Source: Setoptus koraiensis (taxonomy: Eukaryota > Arthropoda). From it: 64,000 nt of DNA. Location of the stretch: the NCBI GenBank assembly GCA_048013815.1, contig CM106586.1:7130001-7194000 (forward strand), written 5' to 3'. The position numbers were made by a program, and so were the translations under genes. The notes below the pieces were generated by a model that was not told where the DNA came from, searched no databases, and saw only the letters and a list, made by a program, of their open reading frames with translations. Of the stretch, positions 11,551-22,200 are shown piece by piece. The stretch's first letter is position 1; every line of letters starts with the position of its first letter.

Positions 11551-13068
11551 ATGGCTCCTTTGATCAGATGCCAGCAAGGTATCTTGATAGCGACAATTCT
11601 TATGTTTCTAATACTACTAGAATGTACGTCAGCCCTCAAATTATGTAAGACAGATTGTAAAGAAGAATTAACTGTGATAGACGGCTTGCTGGACAAATTG
11701 AATAGTGTAGAAGATTGCAATCTACCGTTATACGAAGAGGTACAGATTGCATATCTATCATATCAGGCTATTGTTGGCTCCCATCCTGATGATTATGAAT
11801 CCAGGTTAAGCGAAGATCAAAAGTTATTATCCAATACTGTATTCGATCAATGGTCCTCGTTCTATGCTCACATGAGCCCATCAAAGGGCGTAGTAATAAA
11901 GTCCGCATCCATTGGTGCCCTAATATGCAAGATCAGGGATTACCAAGAAGGCAAATTTGGTCTTGGCAACTCCATTTGTGCTAACCAGGGTGTCAGGCAA
12001 GTTTCAAAGAAAAACAAAAATAAAAATGAATACGAGAAGAATGCGATCGTCAGGTATCTGAAAAGTTTAGAAGGTGAAGAATCTGACGATGCGTATCCAG
12101 AGGCCAAGTATCCGTATCTAGACAAGGCTGCCGGAGAAGCTTGCTATTACGGTCAGTACGATCCGCTAATCAATTCGGCTAGTATCCCCGCTAATTCCAA
12201 CATGATGAATAGAATTAAAGAACTGCGACAAGGAATGGCGGCAGTTGATGATAAACAACAGATTCCGACTCATGACAACCAGAGAAAGAATCGTTACATC
12301 AAACCGTCGGTGAAAGGCGACTCTGGCCAATTCGACATGCAATTTGTGGATATGGACGTGCCACCTCGGGAGACATTCAGCGAAAAGACGAGAGAAAAAT
12401 CGCCTATTTTAGAAAGCTCTTCGCAGATTTCGGATAAGCATAGTTCATCTGGTCAAGTTAGTGATGCTAAACAAGAAGAGAATTCAGGGTCTTCAAGCCC
12501 AGAAGACGATGAAACAGACGAGTCGCCGGATGGAATTATAACTGGTAGCGAAGTAGTAGGCCGACTTGATCGAAAACTCAAAGAGATCCAGCGATTAGTC
12601 CATGAAGTAGAAGCGGAGAATGAAAGTGAGTATCTCGACGATAATTCGCTGGAATCCGTGCAAGATATTGAAACGAAGAACGAGGTGCGTCAAGCGAATC
12701 AACCAGACAAGAGCACAGACAAGTCGCAACAAACACCTAGCGACACAGTATCATCAACTGACGATGCCAATTCGAAATCAGAACCAGGTGCTCGATTCAA
12801 GAAGAGGCCGCCGCTTCATATACCAGGAGAACCCACTCTGGATAAAGATGGCAAAGAAGTTCGTCGACTTCGATCGTTCTTCGGTATGGCTAAATCAGAT
12901 TTGCCAATTGTAGAGGATTCTTACGCCAAGAAGCGAGTATCGCATCTGGCACTCGATCTGAATCCTCCGAATTTAGTTCAAGATAGAAAAACTAAGAAAA
13001 AATCTCTTCTTCACAGTCTTCTTAGATCGAAGCAACGTGATCTAAAAAAATACTTGATAGAAAGCTAA
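11551..13068 (+). CDS. Secreted protein of unknown function, acidic/Ser-rich
   Basis: A single open exon of 505 residues. I chose the ATG at 11551, which has a good context (CAAAATGG) and starts directly before a signal peptide; an in-frame non-ATG extension upstream is unlikely. The hydrophobic core lies at about residues 11-26, ending near CTSA. The mature N-terminal 190 residues look folded and carry about six cysteines (an LCKTDC start, then VEDC, LIC, SIC and EACYYG). The rest is low-complexity, rich in Ser, Glu and Asp, with a basic C-terminal 60 residues. Several dibasic or polybasic sites (KKRPP, RRLR, KKRVS, KTKKK) could be cut by proprotein convertases; that is inference. I do not recognise the family. 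It is followed on the same strand by another secreted protein about 1 kb downstream. Confidence 0.8.
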   Translation: MAPLIRCQQGILIATILMFLILLECTSALKLCKTDCKEELTVIDGLLDKLNSVEDCNLPLYEEVQIAYLSYQAIVGSHPDDYESRLSEDQKLLSNTVFDQWSSFYAHMSPSKGVVIKSASIGALICKIRDYQEGKFGLGNSICANQGVRQVSKKNKNKNEYEKNAIVRYLKSLEGEESDDAYPEAKYPYLDKAAGEACYYGQYDPLINSASIPANSNMMNRIKELRQGMAAVDDKQQIPTHDNQRKNRYIKPSVKGDSGQFDMQFVDMDVPPRETFSEKTREKSPILESSSQISDKHSSSGQVSDAKQEENSGSSSPEDDETDESPDGIITGSEVVGRLDRKLKEIQRLVHEVEAENESEYLDDNSLESVQDIETKNEVRQANQPDKSTDKSQQTPSDTVSSTDDANSKSEPGARFKKRPPLHIPGEPTLDKDGKEVRRLRSFFGMAKSDLPIVEDSYAKKRVSHLALDLNPPNLVQDRKTKKKSLLHSLLRSKQRDLKKYLIES

Positions 13069-14107
13069 TGGTTGACAAGTCTGTTAGCCTAAGCCGTTTT
13101 AGTGGTGGTGACGAAAATAATAATAAAATCTAGGATGCACAAAAAGATAGCAACACTCTTGATTACTTTGTTGACGTAATATTTCCATGGCTCTATTGAC
13201 GTACCTTTGTGCTGATTAGTGCCCTTGATGTTCAACCCTCTAGATTTTCCCTACCTTCTTCATTCGAATTGTCTTGCGAAAGAAAGTAACTTTGGAGCTA
13301 ACACTCTCGGATCCATTCTCACGCTGAGTGATAAAATTCATTTGTCGTTTGGTTCCTATGACTTGTACCTAAAGAGATTCTCGAATAGGACTTTTGGACG
13401 TTCGAAGGAAAAGTCACCCAAAGAGATCTCATCGAATGCCACTCTCACATCATGCGTGCTCTCAGGAATATTCGAGTATATTGTACATAACACATACAAT
13501 TACAGTTTAATTGATCGTCATTTTGATGTGCAGTAAATAGCGATACCATAGTCACTAGATCATTCCGCCGCCTAATGCAAATTCTTCAATTGTAGATAGA
13601 GGATAGAATTATTATTTCATGTTTGCTAACATGGAATCGAAGGCTATCCCATTTCCATCATGTGATGCCTCATTTTATTTGACAGGTAAGTAAATAATAT
13701 ATTGATACAATATTAGAACAACCTGTTGTGTCATAAACGATAGATAAACAAACTAGTATCTATATACTGTCACCAGAAAGAGTTTTTTTCCAGAGAAGGA
13801 GGAAAAAGTTTGCGTCATCATTTGCTATAATTGATAGGCAGCGTGAAAAAACTTTGTTTGCATGCATGTTTGTCTACATGTGTCCTGGGTCATTCAAACT
13901 ATCAACGTCAGAGAAACTTTCAACGAGCGAAAAACTACGCCTATCAAACAGAATATCGAAGCTTTGTTAGTTGAAATTCCACATCAACTCATAAGAGCAA
14001 ATTACAAAGGGATGAATCTCTGTTTCAGAGAAAGATTTTTATTCACAAGTCACGAGAAGAAGTATTCATAATTAGTGAAGTGCGATACAATCTAAATAGT
14101 TATAATC
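13069..14107. other. Intergenic region between two secreted-protein genes
   Basis: A candidate AATAAA poly(A) signal at 13122-13127 lies 54 bases after the upstream stop. The remainder probably contains the promoter of the next gene. The open frame at 13219-13536 has no recognisable features. Nothing else was seen. Confidence 0.45.
13122..13127 (+). promoter_or_regulatory. Poly(A) signal of the 505-residue secreted-protein gene
   Basis: Canonical AATAAA 54 bases past the stop codon, in an A/T-rich stretch. Confidence 0.6.
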
Positions 14108-15008
14108 ATGATCTTTATGAAACAAATGAACCTTGTAGTGGCCACCACATCAATAATTTGCATTCTATTGAAACCCAATACCGTTCAATCAAGAGAAATA
14201 GTAAGTGTATTGCAATAAGACCTGCATGAAGTTATTAGTCAAATGTGATTAGAAAGATATATATATATATATATATAGTTATACAAACTATGAAGAAACT
14301 TAATGTATATTCTAAATGTGTCATTTTCATTTTGATGTCTTGTAATATCACTAATATGAACCTACTATTCGCATTCAGGATGCTGCACTCGTTCAACCAA
14401 TGGCCGATACACTGAAGAGTCTGATAGGTACTATTACTGTTGGCAGTAATTTGGAGATTCATACCAATGTGAATGAAATGGCAAAGGATCTAATTTCACT
14501 AGCATGGCAAACAGGATTTCCAATGAACATTCCGGCGGGAGCCTCGGAAAAAACACAAGCCTTCTATGCAAGAGTTGTAGAGAGAGCCTATGCTACACCT
14601 GTTGATGGGTTACCGAGAAAAACCTTGGATCAGTTGAGGCAAGATATGGACGCTATAATAGACAGTGTTGTAGCTGAAATCAGGGCAAGTCCCGATGGCA
14701 TTTATACCGATATGACACAGATAAAAGTTAATGGAGTTCCCATCGAGGATGCCCTAGTTAAAGTTGGCGTACAACTGCGAGCATACGGTGTTGATATTTA
14801 TAATTATAAGAACATTGCGCAAATGGTATTAGGGGTACCGGTATTACCAAATGTTGCATCTGCCATGATAGGGGCCACAAAGATGTTACCCATGACCGCA
14901 ATAACTGATAATCTTCCATCGATGCCATCAATGCAATCGGCACTGTCATTGAATTTACTAACTAGCAATTTGGCGTCTAGATTGCCTAGTGTGTCATCAA
15001 TAATCTAA
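14108..15008 (+). CDS. Small secreted helical protein, spidroin-NTD-like pattern (tentative)
   Basis: Two exons, 14108-14200 and 14379-15008, joined in phase 0 across a GTAAGT...TTCAG intron of 178 bp, encode 240 residues. Exon 1 supplies Met and a signal peptide (about residues 1-28, ending near VQS), so the first in-frame ATG of exon 2 alone is not the start. The mature chain has about five predicted amphipathic helices, with a stretch DSVVAEIRASPDG followed by a helix ending ALVKVGVQLRAYGVD. Order and spacing recall the five-helix spidroin N-terminal domain (its SVAEIAASEGG segment), but identity is low and the comparison was made from memory. The last about 60 residues are hydrophobic and rich in Met, Ser, Leu and Pro, with no silk-type repeats and no cysteines. 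Alternatively it is simply an unrelated secreted helical protein. Confidence 0.8.
14259..14277. repeat. (TA)n microsatellite in an intron
   Basis: An AT dinucleotide run inside the single intron of the spidroin-NTD-like gene. Confidence 0.8.
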
Positions 15009-15092
15009 CGGTCGCTGATACCGTCGCGTAGCGGTATCACAACAGATGATGAACTATAGCAACGATCATTGATAGATAGTATAAGGATAAAT

Positions 15093-15098
15093 AATAAA
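15093..15098 (+). promoter_or_regulatory. Poly(A) signal, plus-strand gene
   Basis: AATAAA about 85 bases after the stop of the small secreted protein, in an A-rich run. Confidence 0.55.
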
Positions 15099-15157
15099 AA
15101 AACAAAAAGTGACGATCATTTAATTTGTAATTGTAATTTAAGAAAAGAAAAAATATA

Positions 15158-15163
15158 TTTATT
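15158..15163 (-). promoter_or_regulatory. Poly(A) signal, MFS transporter gene
   Basis: AATAAA on the minus strand, about 140 bases past the MFS stop and only about 60 bases from the signal of the converging gene, so the two 3' ends nearly meet or overlap. Confidence 0.5.
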
Positions 15164-15305
15164 TAGTTATAATTATTTAATCTGCTACACTCCAGTGCAT
15201 TTCGCTTATCTTGCAAAGGCTTAGTGTGCAATTTTGATAGTTCAAGCACTAATAACTTTGATTGAGGTAGGTAACGCATTAAAGTTGATGAACTATTATG
15301 GCGAA

Positions 15306-17462
15306 CTAATTGTTTATCTTGATTTCAACGAATTCATTCGGAGTGTTGCTACAATCGGACAAGTTGGAGGCCCCGATTAGGACAATTTGTTGAGATTTCT
15401 TCTTGGAGCACGGCATGGGATCCGACGCGTGGTGAATGTATCCGAGATTCTCATAAAAATGGTTACCATCTTCATCCTTGCTGGCATTATCGATGTCAAT
15501 ATGTTCTTTAGTTCTATTGCTTGTACTGTCAACGTAAAATTGTCTGTATCTCATCTGTAGTTGCTTGTGAGGATTGGCCGGCATGAAAAAAGTCGACACA
15601 AAGTCTATGAATGCACAAAATCCAATCAAATAAATCATGCCTTCCCATCCGATGAAAGTTGTGAGGTATTGCGATAACAATGCACTAGAAACAGTCGCTA
15701 TCACCGTGGACATGTAAACAAATCCAATATTTATACTGGCGTACTTATCACCAAATGAATCCTGAGCTGCAGATGGCATTAGAGCGTATTGACTTCCCAC
15801 GGCCTATTTATTTGGTTTATCAATTTTCGCATCCAGTTGAATAGATCGATCGAATGACAGTTGGTAAATATGAATAGGTGATTAATCAGGCTGCTTCAAA
15901 AGATCACACCACAGAGAATGATTAAAGCTTACCCCAACTGCCAGCACCACCCAAATGCCATAGACAATCTTGTTGAAATATTTTGTCATTGGCATGGACA
16001 TCACAAAGAACATTGTCATGCCGCTTAGCGGTATGCTCACTGCCTAGTAAAATAAATCATTGAATAAATATAATATACAAATCGCTATTATTATTCTATT
16101 AATCTAGTGCTTGTTGACACTCTACTGGTGACCACTTACTCTATAACCTAACTTGTCCTTCACGTGACCCATTGCAAGTCGACCTACGGTGTTGCTTATG
16201 GCGCAAGCGGCCCCAACAGCCGACAGGAAATAATCGTCTGGTATGAATGTCTGACCGAAGGGCTAGATTATGCAAATGCAACAATATAATGATTATTTTG
16301 GAACTAGAAAGTTTAGTCAATCGCAAACGATTGGATTATATGATTGAAGGAGATCTCACCTTGTATACAAATAATAAATAGATAAATATCAACTCAGATA
16401 TGAGCACCTTGAGAGACAGAAGCCAAAATTCAAGTGTTTTGAATGCGAACTTCGGTTCGATACTGTAATCTTGAAATTGAGTTTCTTTGTATTCTGCCGG
16501 TTCACAATTCTTAGCAGGAACAGCATCCACGTCTTTAGAAAAGTTGTCATGCGAGCTAGTTGTTGGTTTGTCTTTCTCACAGTCTTCTGACGAAGAGTTC
16601 CTCCTGGAGTCCGCTGGAAACATCAGGGCAACACCAATGCAGAATAGAGACAGTGTAATTGTCCCTTGGACTAGCGTTGATTGCTTGGTTCGGTCAAGAA
16701 CGTAATCGTCGTCGAAAAGTCTGAGTATTTTAGATGATATAATTGCATCTATTTAGCTTCTAAACTCTATCAGATTCGTCGGCCACTATGGTCGATAATG
16801 GATATAGATTATGGTGGAAGATTATGAATCGAGAAAGTTGACTCACCCCAGCTGGTTGGGTTCCACATTGTACGGATTAATTATTGCCGTTATTAATGGT
16901 GTAAAAATGGTTGGAGCCGCAGCCATCGACGCGGCCCCAATACCCGTCACTAGGCCTTTGTGTTTTGGATGCCATTCGCAAACATTCACCATGGGCGAAG
17001 TATAGCAACAGGCCAAACTGACTAGAAACGATCCACCGTAGACAATTACCACCAACAGAAACGTTGTATCTAATGCAAAATATGTTGCGAATATGCCGAG
17101 ACTGACAATGTGAAGAATTCAGAGCTGTCATTAAACGCTTAGCTATATGTTACAACTTCGGATTATTTGTCGAGGGTGCTGACTTACCTTTGCAACAGTC
17201 CACCAACTAGGCAAACTACTCGGACACCGACTTTACCTTTCATCCAACCACCTATGGGTAGGAGCAAAGCTGAAAATCCCGCTGCACTTAGAAACCAAAT
17301 TGAATCGTCTAAACTCATATCACTCTTTGATCTGTAAATTAGATAGGATGTGAGATAGACACCTGTGTTTCCTGCAGCAAAATACAGCCCCATGGCAAAG
17401 TAAACACATGATGTCCCTATAACGGTGAGATATGATTTCACTCTATCACTGATGATTAGCAT
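15306..17462 (-). CDS. MFS transporter, oxalate/formate antiporter-monocarboxylate carrier type
   Basis: Six exons on the minus strand: 17462-17188, 17101-16847, 16720-16360, 16262-16140, 16043-15933, 15803-15306. All introns are GT-AG of about 86-130 bp with consistent phase, giving 540 residues. The open frame extends to 17498 only through a TTG, so I take the ATG at 17462. The protein has twelve likely membrane helices; the N-terminal half has AMGLYFAAGNTGVYL and a PIGGW...GVRVVCLVGG loop typical of the OFA/MCT branch of the major facilitator superfamily. A long polar, acidic cytosolic loop between helices 6 and 7 (exon 3) and a polar C-terminal tail are also as in MCTs. The substrate is probably a small monocarboxylate or dicarboxylate, which cannot be told from sequence. 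It converges with the small secreted-protein gene. Confidence 0.88.
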
Positions 17463-19164
17463 GATGATGTCCCCGTGTGAAGACCTCAGTGTGTCCAAGA
17501 TGTTTTTGGGATGATTGGTGTGATAAAATTCAATTGATCAATTGATAGTGATACTTCACCTAACTTCTGATCAAAACACTGGATTCGACACGGGATAAGG
17601 TGCAAAGGTCTACGTGATTATTGATTTGTGCTAAACTATTAGACTATTTTATGGGTTTATTGACTGATAATTGTTAGTTACATTCCTATATGACTTCTAA
17701 GTTGGTCAGTATGATGCGTTGTTGGTTTCGACAATAAAAATATCACAAGTGTCTCACAAATTTATGTCTTCGCATTACCATACTTTAGTTACAACTAATG
17801 ATCTTGTTTTTTTCATGTCTACAATTAATTTGATTTGTTGATGCAAATGTTTCTTCAGCGCACAACTGCGAATGATGCCCCTAAACCGTAATGATCCATC
17901 AATAATTTTCCATGTCAAATTGTTTTATTGTTTTAGCTGCACTCCACGTTTTGCTTGGTAAGTATGTTCACTTTCAATAAGGAGAACCTGTTGTTTTTCT
18001 TCGTCTGACAATAAATAATGCATATTCTATTGCTAGCTGTTGTGGATAAGAATCTTCGTTCACGATCAGGATCAAATCAAGACGCTTGTCAAACGGCTGC
18101 ATTAACTCTGGAAACTACAAACAAAACTGATTTTAACTAATTTGTTTCGCTGATACTTTGTTTGTTTGTTTCGATCTCAGAAACAATTTCCGACTAGAAT
18201 ACTAAGTGAGCCAAGTCGAATGATTCGTTGCATTAACTAGAGAGTGATGCTGAGTGATTCAATTCTTATCTTGAACAATATGTTATAACTAGGCAATATC
18301 CCAGTCTTGGTAGCGTTGAATGATACTCACACAGGTCCATTTGGTTTCGATGATGCTGTTGCCTGACACATGGCAGTTTTCAAATCTTTCATCTCAATAA
18401 ATGATGATTCCCTACCAATTAGAGAAAATTATGTCAATTAGGTTAACATTAAACGGAACTAAGTTGAACTAATTAGATCGTTGGAAGTGAGATGATTTTG
18501 TTTGTGCAAATTTGTGATCATCAGATAGTAGATAACAAGATAACACAAGAGACTTAGACCAACAGACAAAACTGGTTAAACATTCCGATTTTAATTCAAT
18601 TAAAGCCAAGCCGAGTCAAGCAATTACTAGTTGTTACTGAACATGCTTTCATGGTGTTACTACTCACACTTGTTATCTATCTGTATGTCAAACAATCTTT
18701 GCTATAATTTTCTTATTACACTTACCTGTGTCAATCAAATATCTTTAATAGGATCAATAATCTGGATGAGAGAATTTTTCACCTGTCGAAGCTAATCAAT
18801 GAGATCTTTCTATATTAAGACAAATTAATGGTGTGCGTTAAAAATTGAACTCTAATGTGACATACATCACAAGAATGAATAACTTTCGTTTGTTTGCTTG
18901 TTTTTGCTATACATCAAGCAACACCGGAAGTGTGGAATAAATATTATTATTGGAGCTTTAGGAGCCATACTGTCTGCGAGCAACACAACTATTTACCACC
19001 TCGTTCGCTTAGTTCGAGATTGCAAAAGAGATTATTCCAATGATTGGCCTGTTGATAGTCTATTTGCTGATTGCCATCCGTCATACATGTCAATGCTGTA
19101 TTTAAAACAACCAACTGTACCTATTGATAATGAGACAATATTAACAATGACTTGTGTGATATCC

Positions 19165-19280
19165 AAGCCCACAGTTGGTTAAAGGGGACCAAATAAATCT
19201 GACAACGTAGCGATCCAGAGAAAGTGATTCATCTGAGCCCTACGTCAAAATTTAGTCCGATTCTAACCAACTGCGTATTA
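19165..19280 (-). ncRNA. mir-133: microRNA precursor mir-133
   Basis: On the minus strand a long hairpin carries the muscle microRNA miR-133 on its 3' arm. The mature 22-mer is at 19192-19171 and begins TTGGTCCCC, the family seed. It differs from Drosophila miR-133 at two non-seed positions. The 5' arm (19273-19250) also resembles the known miR-133 star strand (GGTTAGAATCGGAC). The stem continues inward with TGACGTAG pairing to CTACGT..TCA, leaving a terminal loop of about 29 bases. A star-strand match together with the extended stem makes chance very unlikely. The host transcript is unknown. A plus-strand open frame overlapping the mature sequence is a by-product. Confidence 0.93.
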
Positions 19281-22200
19281 GACATCTCTCTTGCACGGTG
19301 CAATATTGACAGTCAATTATCTGTCTCGGATGGCATCGAGTTGAATGGGCTACAATGAAAGGGGTTTCTAACGGTGACCATGTATCACTGCAAAAAACTT
19401 GTTGCTTACTTGTTGTTTGCTAAAACGTTCTCTATGGGCGACTAATTTGATTTATATGCTATAAATGCAGTATATAGACAATATATTGTGGACTACTTAT
19501 ATGTTTATATTCTATCTACAGATTATTCACTTGGGGCAATACGTTTCCACTGCTCTATATTGACTGAATAAATGGACGACAAGATGACTGGATGATGCAA
19601 TGACTGAATGAAGTTGAGACAAGAAAAAAGTAAATAGAAATATTCTCTCTCAACAATGACTATCAACTGTAGGCAGTCAATAGATGATATATTATTAATA
19701 CATCTGAATAGTAGAGTTGCTCCCTCTTTCTCTCTATTTCTCTGAGTAAAGAGAGGGGGGTATACATAATTACAGAGCTTATTATGATAATAATAATAAC
19801 AATAATAGTGATAGAGGCGAGCTAAAGAGTTTTCTATTAGTTTTTATTAAGATAAAACAATCGGTTTTATCAGTTTGATTTTTCTCTCATTGGATAAAAC
19901 AGTGCAAACATACACACAAAAACACATCCACGAAAACAAACAGGGTTAGTAGCGGTAGTAATCACGATGGAAAATGTTCCGACTCTACAACTTCATCCTA
20001 GTGAGCTGATTTCCATCACAGTTGTATAGGTGTAGTAGAGCTACTACACTAATAAACTCAAGAGCCTCCGAGATGAAAGAGGAGTCATCAAAGGGGAAAG
20101 AATTAAAGATCACAAACATGGAATAAGAAAAAGATGATCTTGATTTTATAATTCGCATCTTGCTTAACTATCTATAACGTAGCTAGAACAGCTTGAACTA
20201 AGACTCTCATCTCAAGGATACTGCACACTTTACATATGCACATACTCTTTCCCTTGTTAGTGTGCTTATTCTTGAGGTACCTAGGTGTACAAAAACATAC
20301 AACCTCCTCTATGCCATAGTTTCCCCATGATTACTGTACTCTCTGCCTATCTATTATAATCATTTATTATTGTAACGCCGCCAAATTCTTCTGAATATCG
20401 CGCCTCTCTACACACATGTACACAGTTTAGTCCCCTTAATGTCTTGGCGCAATAGCGGAATGACATTAGCCCAATGACACAAGCTTTATATGTATTTTTG
20501 TTTAACTGTCAGCCCAAATCCTCTTCTCAGCTATATCTTTGGATTGCTCCTCCTCTGACAATTCTTGAATCACGATAATTCATTAATTCATGAAAACCTA
20601 GAATTTTCGCGCGTCTACAAAAGTTTCGCCATGCAGCAGTTAACAGGTTTACTAGGTATCTCGATACCTTCAATTAAGTATGATGAGCTTGTTGTTTAGG
20701 TTTTTAACCATTCTAATTGTATTGTACATATTCATACAAAACAATGAAAGAGTTGACATTTGGCTAAGGGTGATGAGTTGGGTGAACAACAAACAAAAAC
20801 ACAACAATTCTCTACGCCATATGAGAGATAACGACCAATATATGATGAAATGCTTTTTGTATGATGCAATACGAAGGAACAGTTCCTACAGTTTGTATTG
20901 GTAGGAAAAGTTAACTACTTTCAATATTAAAACAATATACAGCAGCATCAGACAATAATAATGAGAGCTCGGGGCATAAATGCATAAAGATGTCTGATCA
21001 GATGGTGAAATTCTTGCAGTTTGAATTTAAGAAGACGCCGTTCGTAAACTACCATACTACTTGACATTGTGTGTATGTGTGTGGCTTGGCGCTCTCTATT
21101 TGGAGATTTGCAAAATAATTATATAATAGCTTTCTCCATCGCTTCAAAACACCATTTTATGCATATGCACATTCGCATATGCTTACAAGAAGTCTGTTGT
21201 GTTGTGTTTTGCGTAGCATGGATACATGCTACAGATACATATTTCGAAGTGAGACTGGGAATATGCAGTGAATTGGCATAAGGCAAACAGACATGTTTGC
21301 GTATGTCAAGCTCTTCAAGACGATTCATACTTGGCTCATGTCAAGATAAAGCCCAAAGAGAACGAGAGAGATAATTAGTCCATGTCCTCTATAGTGCCAA
21401 GATGTTGATTGTGATGACGATGAAAAAGCCCATGTGGCGCCTAGCTCTTCCGCCTTAAAACTAAATGTAAATATATGTATGCATAATAGTAGGCGTAGCT
21501 AGACCGTATCTACTGTGTCTCTCAGAATTGGCTTAAATTTTATGATGCAGAAGAATAATGGTGATGGAAGCCAAGAATGTCTGTCATGTGGTGTTCGACT
21601 GGATGTGCACATAACGAATTTAATGTTGTTTGCTTGCTGTTGTATAGCGATAAGAGAAAGAGAGTTGTTTTGCATAGAGATAGTTCCATTTTAGGTGTAT
21701 TAAACTTTAGCGCAACTCCATTTGCTGGAGGGAGCCCTCACCTCCAGCGAACAAGCTTGCGGGCTTGCGGGCGAGCGAGCACAGCTGAACAAAAAGTTCC
21801 CAACAATTACAAATTTGGTTGTTGTTTGCAACCATCCTACTGGGCGCTGGTTGTGTTGATTTAGCTGGTTAGTAGATATAGAAAAACAAAAGATACCAAG
21901 TATTAGCGGCAGGGGCGGCGGCGACATGCGATTCTCGCTACATGTAGCTATCGGGCACACTTATGTAACTCTCGCAACACTCCTCGCGCTCTTGGATCTA
22001 GTCAACTCTTCCTGCTATAAAACCTGTCTCCCCCAGTATATTTGTCTTGTCCTCGTTTGATAGGCCTCAATTAAGGCATGCAGCTTTGTTTAATCTCTTG
22101 ACTGGGTGCACCATGTGAACCAGTTAGCGGTATGACAATGTCTATCACTCAGCTTGTCAGCTGTGCCATGTTGGCGTGGCCGGCGTCGTCAGTGTCGCCG

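Noticed and set aside
13219-13536. 105-codon open frame between the two secreted-protein genes
   Set aside because: It starts after the probable poly(A) site, with no signal peptide and no recognisable motif.
17463-17498. Upstream extension of the MFS transporter open frame
   Set aside because: The extended frame starts at TTG; the ATG at 17462 has a suitable context and fits the family N-terminus.
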